Shown here: positions 25,070 to 34,573 of the stretch, piece after piece | How positions within the stretch are numbered: the first letter of the stretch is position 1 | Layout: every line of letters begins with the position of its first letter | Source: Sphingomonas yabuuchiae | GTDB lineage: Bacteria; Pseudomonadota; Alphaproteobacteria; Sphingomonadales; Sphingomonadaceae | DNA length: 64,000 bases | Direction: 5' to 3' | Assembly (NCBI RefSeq): GCF_014199595.1 | Contig: NZ_JACHNX010000004.1 | Coordinates: 186,001 to 250,000, forward strand | Translations under genes and position numbers: made by a program | Notes under the pieces: model-generated | What the model was told of the DNA's origin: nothing | The model's input: the letters and a program-made list of their open reading frames with translations, nothing else | The model's database searches: none

Positions 25070-26824
25070 TCAGTCGGCCCATGCGGCGTCCTCGACATGG
25101 AGTTCGGCGACGTCGCGGCCGGACCAGTCATCGACCTTGGCACGGCCGACCAGCCACAGGCGGCGGGTGCTGCCCGCACCGAGCAGCGCCTGGCCCAGCG
25201 CGGTGTCGGCCTGGCGGAAAGCCATGGCCTTCAGGCTGCGCCCATCGGCGCCCGCGACGATGGCGCGGACGTGATTCGTGCCGACCAGATCGGCGCGGAT
25301 CACGCGGAACGGTCCGGCGGCGATGCGCGGGGCGGGCCAGCCCATGCCATAGGGGCCACCGGCCTCCATCGCGCCCACCAGGCCGGGATTGACGCCGCCG
25401 GGCGCCAGTACGGCATCGACGAGCAGCGCGCGGCCTGCGCTGGCCCGCACGACGGCGTCGGCAAGGCGTTCTTCCAGAAACTCGGCGAGTTCGGCGATCC
25501 GGTGCGCCTCGACCGTCAGGCCCGCCGCCATGGCGTGGCCGCCGCCCGCGATCAGCAGGCCATGCTCCTTGGCCGCCAGAATCGCCGCCCCCAGGTCGAC
25601 GCCCGAGATCGAGCGCCCCGAGCCCTTGCCCATCCCATGCTCGTCCACCGCGATGACGATGGCCGGGCGGTCGAGCTTCTCCTTCAGCCGTCCCGCGACG
25701 ATGCCGATGACGCCGGGATGCCAGCCTTCGCCCGAAACGAGCGCGACATGCCGGTTGCGGTCGACGGTGGTTTCGGCGGTGGCCTGTACACCCGCCTCGA
25801 TCGCGCGGCGTTCGTCGTTGAAATGGTTGAGCTCCTCGGCGATCGCGCGCGCTTCGGCGGGATCGTCGGTGGTCAGCAGCCGTACGCCCAGATCGGCGCG
25901 ACCGACGCGACCGCCCGCATTGATGCGCGGCCCCAGCGCAAAGCCCAGATCGGAGCAGGTCGGCGCGCGGGTCAGCCGGGCCGCGTCTGTCAATGCGGCC
26001 AGACCGATATTGCGCCGCTGCGCCATGACCTTCAGGCCCTGCGCCACGAACGCCCGATTCAGTCCCCGGAGCGGTGCGACATCGGCAACCGTGCCCAGCG
26101 CCACCATATCGAGCAGGTCGAGCAGGCGCGGCTCGGTCCGGTCGGCGAAAAAGCCACGGGCACGCAAGGTACGGATCAGCGCGGCGCCCAGCAGGAAGCA
26201 TACGCCGACCGCCGCCAGATGGCCGTGCGCGGCCCCCTCGGTCTCGTCCAGGCGGTTGGGGTTCACCACCGCATGGGCGCGGGGCAGTTCGGTCGCGCAT
26301 TTGTGGTGGTCGACGACCAGTATCTCGATCCCGGCGTCTTGCGCGGCGGCCAACGGCTCGAACGCCTGCGCGCCGCAATCGACCGTGACGATCAGGTTCG
26401 CGCCCTCTGCCTGGAGGCGCAGCAGCGCCGCTTCGGTCGGGCCATAGCCCTCGGTCATCCGGTCGGGAATATAGGCGCGCGGGGACAGGCCCAGGTCACG
26501 GAGCAGGCGGACCAATACGGCGGCTGAGGTCGCGCCGTCGACATCGTAATCGCCGAAGATCGCGATCGGTTCGCGCGCGACCACCGCATCGGCAAGGCGG
26601 GCGGCGGCGCGGTCCATGTCGCGAAAGATCGACGGATCGGGCATGAAGCCCCGGATCGAGGGGGTGCGATGCGCCTCGATCTCGTCGGGCGGGCACCCTC
26701 GGGCGAGCAGCAGCTGGGAAACCAGATCGTCATGGCCCAGGCCGTCGCGGGCATCGGCGGCCAGCGCACGCCAGCGCCAGGGCTGGCCCAGGATCGACTG
26801 GGCGATGCCGAGAACGTCGGTCAT
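25070..26824 (-). CDS. recJ: single-stranded-DNA-specific 5'-3' exonuclease RecJ
   Basis: A 584-residue DHH-superfamily exonuclease acting in RecF-pathway recombination and mismatch repair. It has DYDVDG at residues 92-97 (metal-binding motif I), TVDCG at about 148, VDHH at 171-174 (the DHH signature) and NPNR after it. The DHHA1 region carries the glycine-rich ISGVDLG and AGGGHAMAAG motifs, and an OB-like C-terminus follows. Length matches the family. It starts at 26824 and is followed by the tRNA-Glu on the same strand. No other repair gene is adjacent. Confidence 0.95.
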   Translation of the reverse strand: MTDVLGIAQSILGQPWRWRALAADARDGLGHDDLVSQLLLARGCPPDEIEAHRTPSIRGFMPDPSIFRDMDRAAARLADAVVAREPIAIFGDYDVDGATSAAVLVRLLRDLGLSPRAYIPDRMTEGYGPTEAALLRLQAEGANLIVTVDCGAQAFEPLAAAQDAGIEILVVDHHKCATELPRAHAVVNPNRLDETEGAAHGHLAAVGVCFLLGAALIRTLRARGFFADRTEPRLLDLLDMVALGTVADVAPLRGLNRAFVAQGLKVMAQRRNIGLAALTDAARLTRAPTCSDLGFALGPRINAGGRVGRADLGVRLLTTDDPAEARAIAEELNHFNDERRAIEAGVQATAETTVDRNRHVALVSGEGWHPGVIGIVAGRLKEKLDRPAIVIAVDEHGMGKGSGRSISGVDLGAAILAAKEHGLLIAGGGHAMAAGLTVEAHRIAELAEFLEERLADAVVRASAGRALLVDAVLAPGGVNPGLVGAMEAGGPYGMGWPAPRIAAGPFRVIRADLVGTNHVRAIVAGADGRSLKAMAFRQADTALGQALLGAGSTRRLWLVGRAKVDDWSGRDVAELHVEDAAWAD

Positions 26825-26913
26825 CGGCGGAACTTGAAATCAGGGAAATTCACGCGGAGGCCATGCCACGGAGCGCAGCGTCGCGACAAGAGCGGCGGGA
26901 AGGGCGGCGGGGG

Positions 26914-27600
26914 TCAGCTGACCCAGTTGCCCTCGCGAAACCATTTGGTGATGACATATTTGGTGCCCTCGACCACGGGCATCCCCTCGTGCAGCGTCAT
27001 CTCGTTGGGGCTGCCGTCCGGCTTCATGTTGTTCCACGCCAAGAGCAGGCCCTGGCGCGGTGCGACGCGGATGCCCGCCTGCGGAAACCAGGTCGCGCCG
27101 CCTTCCGCCACGTCGTTGAGGTAGATCATCGCGGTCCAGGTCCGCTGCCCGCCATGGACGCGCACCTTTTCCCAATAGCTTTCGCTTTCGTGGAAATAGT
27201 CGTGATGGGCACGGAACTGCTGGCCGGGGGCGTAGCGCTGTCCCTGCATCGTCTCGCCCTGTTCGGGCGCGATGCCGAGCAGGGCGGCAATCGATTCGTC
27301 GATCGGCTGAACATCCGGCGACCAGCGCGCCATGTCGCAGCTTTCCGACGTGCGGAACCCGTAATCGGGGCGGTCGGACAAGAGGGTGGAGGGCCGCCGA
27401 TTGGCGTCGATCATCGCCATCAGCGTGGCGCACTGGGCGGGCGTCAGGAAGTCGGGATAATAATAGATTTGCGCCGTGTCGGTCGCCACGCGCGTCACCG
27501 CCGGGTTCGCATCGAGATGCTCGGCGACCGTCACCGCGAAACGGGCGCGCAAGGGCGAGGCGGCGGGGTGGCCCTTCGGCTTCCTCTGGAAGAACGACAT
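26914..27600 (-). CDS. 2OG-Fe(II) oxygenase, prolyl 4-hydroxylase type
   Basis: A 228-residue cytosolic dioxygenase of the P4Hc class. The double-stranded beta-helix carries the iron triad His132, Asp134 (FRAHHDYF) and His204 (TLHEG), with Lys214 in GTKYVITKW as the 2-oxoglutarate anchor. Length and WFREGNW end match bacterial prolyl-hydroxylase-like enzymes. I start it at ATG 27600; the open frame further upstream overlaps the RcnB-like gene and has no coding character. The natural substrate (peptide proline, EF-Tu or other) is unknown. A GC-rich hairpin at 27641-27667 separates it from the upstream gene. Confidence 0.88.
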   Translation of the reverse strand: MSFFQRKPKGHPAASPLRARFAVTVAEHLDANPAVTRVATDTAQIYYYPDFLTPAQCATLMAMIDANRRPSTLLSDRPDYGFRTSESCDMARWSPDVQPIDESIAALLGIAPEQGETMQGQRYAPGQQFRAHHDYFHESESYWEKVRVHGGQRTWTAMIYLNDVAEGGATWFPQAGIRVAPRQGLLLAWNNMKPDGSPNEMTLHEGMPVVEGTKYVITKWFREGNWVS

Positions 27601-27673
27601 GGTCGCGGATGTGCGACGATGCTTGCCGAAAGACAAGAGGGGAGGGACGCTTCGCACGTCCCTCCCGCCCCGA

Positions 27674-28702
27674 TCACCAGAAGATGTCGTACACCACGTC
27701 GACGACCATCCCGCTGCGCAGGTCGACCAGCACCGCGTCATTGTAATAGCGCACCCAGCGATAGGAGCCATAGGCGGGCGGCAGGCGATAGGCATAGGGA
27801 TCGTCCAGCCAGTAATTCTCGCCGAAGAACATCGGCTCCAGGATCACCCCGCTGGAGAAACGTTGATAGCCATAGCCGCCATTCGGCCCGTAATAACGCG
27901 GCAGGTGATAGGCGCCCCGGTTCATCGAGCGCCAGCCCATCCAGTCGTAACGCCGGTCGCCGCGCCAGCCGCGATTCCACTGGTTCGCCCAGGCACGACG
28001 TTCGCCGAAGCCATAGGCTTGGTCGTTCTGGTCGCGCCAGTCGCCGAAGCTGCGCCGCCAGCGGTCGCGGTCGTCACGCTGGCGCCGCTCGTCGTCGCGC
28101 CAGCGCCGATCCTGTTCACGCGCCCGATCTTGCGCCCAGTCTTGCCGCCGATCTTGCCCCCGATCTTGCCAGCGCCGCTGGTCCTGCCACTGGCCCCGGC
28201 GGTCGTCACGCCATGAGCCGGGACCGCGATCCTGCCGGTCGACCCGTATGCCGCTGGGGCCCGGATCGGGTTGCGGCCTCGGATCGGGCCGCGACTGATC
28301 GCGCCAGTTGCCACGATTGCCGCCCCAGGAGCGCTCTTCACCCGGCACCGGCGCGGGCGAGGGCTCGGGCCGCCAGCGGTCGCCACGTCCGCCGCCATCG
28401 CGCTGCTCGAACCGGGGAGCGGGCTGGGGCGCGCGGGGTGCCTCGGGATGGTCCGGGCGGAAGGCCGGGCGGTTTTCGGGGAAGGCTTCGCGATTGTTAA
28501 AGATGGGGCGTCCTTCGCTCCGCTCGACTCGACCGGCAGGGCCACCACCGGGGCCACCGGGGCCACCACGCGGCGGGCCGCCTTCGGGGCGACCTTGCGG
28601 GCCGCGATCCATCATTATCGCTTGCGCGCTCGCCATGCTCGGCATCGCCCCCGCCACCATCGCGGTCGCCGCCAGCAGAGCCGCCATCCAATGCCTGTTC
28701 AT
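27674..28702 (-). CDS. RcnB-family periplasmic protein with long Arg/Asp/Trp-rich linker
   Basis: An approximately 342-residue exported protein. The signal peptide ends ASA at about residue 27. A low-complexity region follows: first Gly/Pro/Arg-rich (GGPGGPGGGP), then repeats of WRD, QDR and DRR. The C-terminal ~70 residues form the RcnB domain (LPRYYGPNGGYG, YRWVRYYNDAVLVDL, VVDVVYDIFW). E. coli RcnB modulates nickel/cobalt efflux, but sphingomonad members are far longer and their role is untested. ATG 28702 begins the signal peptide; a GTG at 28729 is a possible alternative. Monocistronic. Confidence 0.75.
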   Translation of the reverse strand: MNRHWMAALLAATAMVAGAMPSMASAQAIMMDRGPQGRPEGGPPRGGPGGPGGGPAGRVERSEGRPIFNNREAFPENRPAFRPDHPEAPRAPQPAPRFEQRDGGGRGDRWRPEPSPAPVPGEERSWGGNRGNWRDQSRPDPRPQPDPGPSGIRVDRQDRGPGSWRDDRRGQWQDQRRWQDRGQDRRQDWAQDRAREQDRRWRDDERRQRDDRDRWRRSFGDWRDQNDQAYGFGERRAWANQWNRGWRGDRRYDWMGWRSMNRGAYHLPRYYGPNGGYGYQRFSSGVILEPMFFGENYWLDDPYAYRLPPAYGSYRWVRYYNDAVLVDLRSGMVVDVVYDIFW

Positions 28703-28826
28703 GTCCCTACGTCCCATGCGTCGGCGCACGAGCCGACCCTGATCATGAAGGGTTTATGGCATGACGGCGTTGAGCGATTGCTGAACTGGCCTGTCAGCAA
28801 CGGGAAAGAATCGGCCCGATGCGGCT

Positions 28827-29378
28827 TCACTCGTCCCGCATCGCGCCGGGCACCAGCGCAGGTACGGCGCGGGCGGCATCGCCGGGATCGGTGCCGGGCA
28901 TGGGGGCGGCCGGGATGGTCTCCTCACCCCGTGCCGCGCGGGCGGCGCGCTGGATCGCCTCGACCAGACGCGGATAAACGCCGCAGCGGCAGAGATTGGT
29001 GATCTGCGCGCGGATCAGTTCTTCGGATGGATCCGGATTTTTACGGATCAGCGCGGCGGCGGCCATCACCATGCCGGGAATGCAATATCCGCACTGGCTG
29101 ACATTGGCGGCCAGGAACGCCTGTTGAACGGGGTGCGAGCGGTCGCGCGACAGCCCCTCGATGGTGGTGACGACGCTGCCCTCGATCCGGCCGATCGGCA
29201 CCTGACAGCTGCGCACCGCGCGGCCGTCTATGTCCACCGTGCACGCGCCGCAATCGCCTGTGCCGCAACCATATTTGGTGCCGGTCAGGTTCGACGCATC
29301 GCGCAGCGCCCAGAGCAGCGGCGTGTCGGGCGGCAGGCGATAGCGGACGGGCTGGTTGTTGACGGTGAAGCTGGACAT
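28827..29378 (-). CDS. orphan (2Fe-2S) subunit, isoquinoline 1-oxidoreductase alpha type
   Basis: A 183-residue protein with two [2Fe-2S] clusters. A plant-type ferredoxin domain (GCGTGDCGACTV ... C) lies at about residues 38-61, and the four-helix domain has CGYCIPGM and CRCGVYP at about 97-135. It matches the small electron-transfer subunit of molybdenum hydroxylases (IorA, aldehyde dehydrogenase). It is normally about 155 residues; this one has an extra ~30-residue Pro/Ala-rich tail. No large molybdopterin subunit or medium FAD subunit lies next to it: the neighbours are an RcnB-like gene and a CoA-transferase. Its partner must be remote. Confidence 0.88.
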   Translation of the reverse strand: MSSFTVNNQPVRYRLPPDTPLLWALRDASNLTGTKYGCGTGDCGACTVDIDGRAVRSCQVPIGRIEGSVVTTIEGLSRDRSHPVQQAFLAANVSQCGYCIPGMVMAAAALIRKNPDPSEELIRAQITNLCRCGVYPRLVEAIQRAARAARGEETIPAAPMPGTDPGDAARAVPALVPGAMRDE

Positions 29379-29414
29379 CGCGGAAGCGGGCTTAGCCGAT
29401 GCCGGGGCAGGGGG

Positions 29415-30539
29415 CTACCGATCCAGCATCGGCGCGGCGCGGTTGAGGGCGAGGTCCGCGTCGGAAAAGCGGATCGGGGTGCGTATGCCCGGCACGGTCG
29501 AACCGTCGGGCCGTTCGGGCTGGATGGCCAGACCGCGCGCCACGACCTGCGGGTCGGCAAAGGCCTGTTCGACCGTGTTGATCGGCCCCGCCGGCACGCC
29601 TGCCGCCTCCAAGGCCGCAAGAAGTGCGTCACGCGGCCAGCGGGCGGTGGCGGCCTCGATGATCGGCGTCAGCGTGGCGCGATGTTCGCAGCGCAGGGCA
29701 TTTGTCGCATAAAGTGGATCGTCGCCGTCGATCCCGACGACGTTCGCGAAACGGCGGAACTGCGCGTCGTTGCCGACCGCCAGGATGAACCAGCCGTCGC
29801 TCGCTGGGAACGCTGCATAGGGCACGATGTTGGGATGGGCATTGCCCAGCCGGGTCGGCGTCTTCCCCGAGGCAAGATAGTTCATCGCCTGGTTCGCCAG
29901 CACGCCGGTCATCGTGTCGAGCAGCGCCATGTCGATCTGCTGACCGCGCCCCGTCCGTGTCCGCATGTGCAGAGCCGCCTGGATCGCGATGACGGCATAA
30001 AGCCCGGTCATGATATCGGCGAGCGCCACGCCGATCTTCTGGGGTGCGCCGCCGGGCTCGCCGGTCAGGTCCATGATGCCGCTCATGCCCTGCACGATGA
30101 AGTCGTATCCGGCGCGCGACGCATAGGGGCCGTCCTGGCCGAAGCCGGTGATCGAGCAATAAATCAGGCGCGGATTGACCGCCGACAGGCTATCATAGTC
30201 CAGGCCGTAGCGGGCGAGGCCGCCGAGCTTGAAATTCTCGATGACAATATCGGCGTCGGCGATCAGCGCGCGGACCTTGGCCTGTCCCTCGGGCGTGGCG
30301 AAGTCGGCGACGACCGAGGTCTTGCCGCGATTGGCGGCGTGGAAATAGGCGGCGTCCTGCGTTCCGTCGGGATTGGGGATGAAGGGTGGCCCCCAGCGGC
30401 GCGTATCGTCCCCCTCGGGGCTTTCGACCTTGACCACCTCCGCGCCGAGATCGGCCAGCACCTGCCCCGCCCACGGACCGGCGAGGATGCGGGCCAGCTC
30501 GACGACCCTCAGGCCAGCGAGGGGGGCGGGTTTCGACAC
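29415..30539 (-). CDS. CaiB/BaiF family class III CoA-transferase
   Basis: A 374-residue family III CoA-transferase. It shows the N-terminal LAGLRVVELARILAGPWAGQVLADLGA, the AYFHAANRGKTSV segment, the GYDFIVQGMSG motif with the catalytic aspartate, and GVPAGPINTVEQAFADPQV near the C-terminus. It lies ~137 bp downstream of a glutaryl-CoA dehydrogenase gene on the same strand. This pairing, known from glutarate/lysine breakdown (succinyl-CoA:glutarate CoA-transferase type), suggests it activates glutarate. The exact acyl donor and acceptor cannot be read from sequence. A palindromic repeat separates the pair. Confidence 0.88.
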   Translation of the reverse strand: MSKPAPLAGLRVVELARILAGPWAGQVLADLGAEVVKVESPEGDDTRRWGPPFIPNPDGTQDAAYFHAANRGKTSVVADFATPEGQAKVRALIADADIVIENFKLGGLARYGLDYDSLSAVNPRLIYCSITGFGQDGPYASRAGYDFIVQGMSGIMDLTGEPGGAPQKIGVALADIMTGLYAVIAIQAALHMRTRTGRGQQIDMALLDTMTGVLANQAMNYLASGKTPTRLGNAHPNIVPYAAFPASDGWFILAVGNDAQFRRFANVVGIDGDDPLYATNALRCEHRATLTPIIEAATARWPRDALLAALEAAGVPAGPINTVEQAFADPQVVARGLAIQPERPDGSTVPGIRTPIRFSDADLALNRAAPMLDR

Positions 30540-30543
30540 TCAA

Positions 30544-30660
30544 TCCTCCCCATCGCGAGATGGGGAGGGGAACCGCGCCCGCAGGGCGTGGTGGAGGGGC
30601 AGGGGCATAAGCCCCTCCACCATCCTTCGGATGGTCCCCCTCCCCAAGCACAGCTTGGGG
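30544..30660. repeat. intergenic palindrome array (REP/BIME-like)
   Basis: Four palindromes in a row: CCTCCCCATC/GATGGGGAGG, AGGGGC/GCCCCT, ACCATCC/GGATGGT and CCCCAAG/CTTGGGG. They lie between the glutaryl-CoA dehydrogenase and CoA-transferase genes. Similar CCTCCCC...GGGGAGG units occur at 35461, 53896, 53998 and 59944 in this window, so they belong to a genome-wide intergenic repeat family. They could act as a processing or partial termination site in the transcript. Confidence 0.7.
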
Positions 30661-30676
30661 AGGAATGGGGTGGCGA

Positions 30677-31861
30677 TCAAAACGCCGCGATCCCGGTGAT
30701 GGCGCGGCCCAGGATCAGCGCGTGGACGTCGTGCGCGCCTTCATAGGTGTTGACCGTCTCCAGGTTCATCAGGTGGCGCATCACCTGATATTCGCCCGAA
30801 ATGCCGTTGCCGCCATGCATGTCGCGGGCGACGCGGGCGATATCCAGCGCCTTGCCGACATTGTTGCGCTTGACGATCGAGATCATCTCCGGCGCGAACC
30901 GGCCTTCGTCCATCAGCCGCCCGACGCGAAGCGACGCCTGCAAGCCCAGCGCGATCTCGGTTTCCATATCGGCCAGCTTCTTCTGGTAAAGCTGCGTCGC
31001 GGCCAGCGGCCGTCCGAACTGCTTGCGGTCCAGCCCATATTGGCGCGCGGCATGGAAACAGAATTCCGCCGCCCCCAGCGCCCCCCAGCTGATCCCATAG
31101 CGCGCGCGGTTGAGGCAGCCGAACGGCCCCTTCAGCCCCTCGACATGCGGCAGCAGCGCGTCCTCGTCGACCACCACCTCGTCCATCATCACCATGCCGG
31201 TGATCGAGGCGCGCAGGGACAGCTTGTTCTCGATCTTCGGCGCGGACAGGCCCTTCATGCCCTTTTCCAGCACGAAGCCCCGGATCGCGCCGCCATGCGC
31301 CTCCGACTTGGCCCAGATGACGAAGACATCGGCGATGGGCGAGTTGGAGATCCAGGTCTTGGCGCCCGACAGGACATAGCCGCCCTCGACTTGTCTGGCG
31401 GTGGTGCGCATGCCCCCGGGGTCGGAACCGGCATCGGGTTCGGTCAGGCCGAAACAGCCGATCCACTCGCCGCTCGCCAGCTTGGGCAGATAACGGCTCT
31501 TCTGTTCGTCCGAGCCGTAGGCATGGATCGGATACATGACGAGGCTGGACTGCACGCTCATCATCGAGCGGTAGCCGCTGTCGATCCGCTCCACCTCGCG
31601 CGCGATCAGGCCATAGGCGACATAGGAGGCGCCGACGCCGCCGAACTCCTCCGGGATGGTGGGGCCGAGCAGGCCCAGCTCGCCCATCTCGCGGAAGATG
31701 TCGGGATCGGTATGTTCGTTGGCAAAGGCGTCGATGATGCGCGGGGCCAGCCGGTCGTCGGCATAGGCGCGCGCGGTGTCGCGGATCATCCGCTCGTCAT
31801 CGGTCAGCTGGTCGTCGAGCAGGAACGGGTCCGCCCAGTCGAACTTGCCCATCGGGGACAT
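30677..31861 (-). CDS. gcdH: glutaryl-CoA dehydrogenase
   Basis: A 394-residue FAD-dependent acyl-CoA dehydrogenase that oxidises and decarboxylates glutaryl-CoA to crotonyl-CoA in lysine/tryptophan breakdown. It shows the [20 protein letters not shown] and [12 protein letters not shown] segments typical of [21 protein letters not shown] for FAD/substrate contact, [11 protein letters not shown], and the catalytic glutamate in NTYEGAHD near the C-terminus. Length is standard. AAGGAGAG precedes the ATG at 31861. It probably shares a transcript with the downstream CaiB/BaiF CoA-transferase. Confidence 0.93.
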   Translation of the reverse strand: MSPMGKFDWADPFLLDDQLTDDERMIRDTARAYADDRLAPRIIDAFANEHTDPDIFREMGELGLLGPTIPEEFGGVGASYVAYGLIAREVERIDSGYRSMMSVQSSLVMYPIHAYGSDEQKSRYLPKLASGEWIGCFGLTEPDAGSDPGGMRTTARQVEGGYVLSGAKTWISNSPIADVFVIWAKSEAHGGAIRGFVLEKGMKGLSAPKIENKLSLRASITGMVMMDEVVVDEDALLPHVEGLKGPFGCLNRARYGISWGALGAAEFCFHAARQYGLDRKQFGRPLAATQLYQKKLADMETEIALGLQASLRVGRLMDEGRFAPEMISIVKRNNVGKALDIARVARDMHGGNGISGEYQVMRHLMNLETVNTYEGAHDVHALILGRAITGIAAF

Positions 31862-31950
31862 TGTTTTCTCTCCTTATGTCCGCCGCTTCTCGGGAAGGCC
31901 GGGAGTTTTGTCCACCCCCGGCCGTGACTTGCGACCATCCGTGCGAATAC

Positions 31951-31984
31951 AAAAAGCCCCTCCCGCCATGAGCGGGAAGGGCCA
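31951..31984 (-). terminator. Rho-independent terminator of the TonB receptor gene
   Basis: On the minus strand the stem GGCCCTTCCCGC / GCGGGAGGGGC (one mismatch, loop TCATG) is followed by TTTTTG. It sits 28 bp after the stop of the ZnuD-like receptor and ahead of gcdH. Confidence 0.8.
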
Positions 31985-32011
31985 GTCTTTCCAACGCGTA
32001 GGGGGTTTGCG

Positions 32012-34144
32012 TCAGAGCTTGAAGCTGAGCGTCGCGCGCAGGTCGCGTCCGGCGAGGGGGGCGAAGTCCTTCAGCACGCTGGCGTGGCGACGCGCATCGA
32101 CGTCGAAGATGTTGTTGGCCGACAGGGTCAGCGTCGTCGGATTGACCGCGCCCCACGGCTTTAATTGGACCGAGGCGTTGACCAGGGTGAAGCCGTCGGT
32201 CGGCGTTTCCAGACCCAGCACACGGGTCTGCTTGAAGCTGCGCTCCACCTCGACGCGCGCGTTCACGCTGTCGGAATGCGCTTCCAGCCCGCCGAGCAGG
32301 CGCAGCGGCGGGATGCGCGGGGCAGGGCCGGTGCCGATGATCTGGGCATGGACATAATCGCCCAGCAGGTCGGCATTGATCGCATAGCCGCCGATCGTGG
32401 CCAGCCGCAGCGAGCCCTCCGCCTCGATGCCGTAATAGCGGGCATCGGCCTGGGCATAGGTGAAGCAGGGCAGGTCGACCTCGCGGCCCGAGGGCGCAGC
32501 GGCGGCTTCGCACGGACCCTGCTGGACCAGCGCGTCATAGATATAGTTGGAGAAGCGGTTGTAATAGGCCGAGGCGTCGAAGCTGTAGCCTTCGCCATGC
32601 CCGTGAACGGTGGCTTCGATGCCCCAGCTCGACTCCTTCTTGAAGTCCGGATTGCCCAGTTCATAGGCTTCGGTCCCGGCGTGCGGGCCGTTGGCGAACA
32701 GCTCCTCGGCAGAGGGCGCGCGTTCGGTGCGCGACAGGTTCAGGCCCGCCCGCCAGTCGGGCGCGAAGCCGTAGCTGGCACCGATCGAGCCCGAAAAGGC
32801 ATCGAAGCTGCGCTGGCCCCGGAAGAACCGGTTGTCGCTGACCGCCGTGCGTGCGGTCAGCGAGGTATGCTCATAGCGCGCCCCGGCCTCCATCTTGAAG
32901 GCGCCGCGATCCAGCTGTTGCAGCGTGAACAGGCCCACCTGCGCGGTGTTGTTGCGCGGCAGGAACGCCTCCTCGCCGCGCACGTCGAAGTCGCGGTTGA
33001 AGAACTGCACGCCGGACGCGCCCTGCCAGCCATTGCGCTTGGTCTGGACCAGTTCCAGGCGGCTTTCGATGCCCTTGTTGTAAAAGGCGGTGCCGACCTC
33101 GCCGCTCTCCTCCAGTTCGAAATGGCGATATTCGGCGGCACCGGCGCGCAGGCGAATGCGGTCGAGGAAGCCGCCGCCCGTCTCGATCTCGCCGCGCAGG
33201 TCGAGGCGGTTCTGGACCAGGCTGAGACGCGGGGCTTCGGGTTCCTCGCTGCCCGGCGTCAGGGCGTAGCGGACCGGCACGCCGTACAGGCTGTCATAAT
33301 GGCTGTACGCGATGCCCAGCGAGCCGGTGTCGGTGATCAGCGACCCGCCGACTCCCGCCGTCCAGGTTTCGCTGGCGGTGTTGGGCAGGCGTCCGCGCAG
33401 GTTGGCGACACCCGCAAAGTTGAGCGGGTCCTTGGGGGCCTTCGCCGCCGAGGCCTGCGCCTCGGCACGGGCACGCGGCGACAGGACGTAGCCGCCGATC
33501 TTCAGATCGTCGGTCTTCAGATACGAGCCATCGGCGTGCAGCACGAATTGCTTGCCGACCGCGACATCCGCTGCGCTCGCGACCGAGCGTTCGGTCGCGG
33601 CCGAGCCATAGGTCGCCATGCCCGACAGGCGATAGCCCTTTTCCGGCACGACACGCGGAATGCGCGTGTCGATGACGTTGACCACGCCGCCCACCGCCGA
33701 GGATCCGAACAGCAGCGCGGAGGGACCGCGCAGCACCTCGACCCGCTCGGCGAGCAGCGGGTTGATGACGACGGCATGGTCGACGCTGGTGTTCGATACG
33801 TCGATCGAGCCGATCCCGTCGGTCAGCACGCGGATACGCTCGCCCTGAAAACCGCGCAGTACGGGGCGGGAGGCATTGGGGCCGAACGACGTCGCCGACA
33901 CGCCCGGCTGCCGCGCCAGCGTCTCGCCGATGGTCGGACGGATCGAGCGTTCCAGCTCCGCGCCGGTGACGATCGAGGTGCCCGACAGCACATCGGCCTC
34001 CGACTGCTGGACCGGCGCGGTCACGACGATCTCGCGGCCGCGATTGGTAGTCGTGGCAGTGGTAGTCTGCGCGGTGGCGGGAGCGGCCAGCAGGCTGGCA
34101 AGCGCGGTGGCGGACAGGCCGGACAGGAGGACGGGCTTGAACAA
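32012..34144 (-). CDS. TonB-dependent receptor, ZnuD-like (probable zinc or metal chelate uptake)
   Basis: A 710-residue outer-membrane receptor. The signal peptide ends PATAQ at about 26. A TonB-box-like REIVVTAPV lies at about 38-46, then the plug (SRPVLRGFQGERIRVLTDGIGSIDVSNTSVDH, AERVEVLRGPSALLFGSSAVGGVVNVIDTR) and a barrel ending LSFKL. The VDHAVVINPL and GGVVNVIDTRIPR segments are those of ZnuD-class zinc receptors. It has no STN domain. A terminator follows at 31951-31984. Zinc is inferred from family resemblance; I see no Zur box I can call. Upstream lie two short unknown genes on the same strand. Confidence 0.82.
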   Translation of the reverse strand: MFKPVLLSGLSATALASLLAAPATAQTTTATTTNRGREIVVTAPVQQSEADVLSGTSIVTGAELERSIRPTIGETLARQPGVSATSFGPNASRPVLRGFQGERIRVLTDGIGSIDVSNTSVDHAVVINPLLAERVEVLRGPSALLFGSSAVGGVVNVIDTRIPRVVPEKGYRLSGMATYGSAATERSVASAADVAVGKQFVLHADGSYLKTDDLKIGGYVLSPRARAEAQASAAKAPKDPLNFAGVANLRGRLPNTASETWTAGVGGSLITDTGSLGIAYSHYDSLYGVPVRYALTPGSEEPEAPRLSLVQNRLDLRGEIETGGGFLDRIRLRAGAAEYRHFELEESGEVGTAFYNKGIESRLELVQTKRNGWQGASGVQFFNRDFDVRGEEAFLPRNNTAQVGLFTLQQLDRGAFKMEAGARYEHTSLTARTAVSDNRFFRGQRSFDAFSGSIGASYGFAPDWRAGLNLSRTERAPSAEELFANGPHAGTEAYELGNPDFKKESSWGIEATVHGHGEGYSFDASAYYNRFSNYIYDALVQQGPCEAAAAPSGREVDLPCFTYAQADARYYGIEAEGSLRLATIGGYAINADLLGDYVHAQIIGTGPAPRIPPLRLLGGLEAHSDSVNARVEVERSFKQTRVLGLETPTDGFTLVNASVQLKPWGAVNPTTLTLSANNIFDVDARRHASVLKDFAPLAGRDLRATLSFKL

Positions 34145-34219
34145 GGGACGGCTCCGATTTGTGATGCCATGCCGACTACAGTCTTGTTACAACATATCAA
34201 GGAAAAATTCATGCGCCTG

Positions 34220-34573
34220 TCATCCGTTCGCCGCGTCCTGGCAGAGCAGGACGCGCAACCGGCATGGCTCCGCCTCCACCGCGATGTCGGCGATCAGGTC
34301 GCGGCCGAGCGGAATGTCCGCCTCGGGCAGGGCGGCCAGCCAGCGGGTCAAGGCGGGGCCGGGCATGGCGTCGAGTGTCAGGGCGATCACCGATCCGCTG
34401 AACGTCGCAGAGCACCAGGGTTCGACCATGGCGACGGTCAACCGCACCACGCATCCGGCGCGCCCCGCATGGGCGACCAGCGTGCGCGCCAGCCGTTCGC
34501 CACGATCGGCGGGGCGGCGGCAGGGGGTGGTGCGCGGCGGCATGGCGCGCTCGATCCGGGCATGGACGGTCAT
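34220..34573 (-). CDS. hypothetical protein downstream of small HTH-like gene
   Basis: A 117-residue protein without signal peptide or membrane helix. The first ~25 residues are rich in Arg/Pro. The rest alternates short strands and helices and contains three cysteines. The ATG at 34573 overlaps the upstream gene's stop by four bases (ATGA), so the two are translated together. Both lie downstream of an SOS-box-like sequence. I do not recognise the family. A role in damage response or repressor control would be inference from the promoter alone. Confidence 0.55.
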   Translation of the reverse strand: MTVHARIERAMPPRTTPCRRPADRGERLARTLVAHAGRAGCVVRLTVAMVEPWCSATFSGSVIALTLDAMPGPALTRWLAALPEADIPLGRDLIADIAVEAEPCRLRVLLCQDAANG

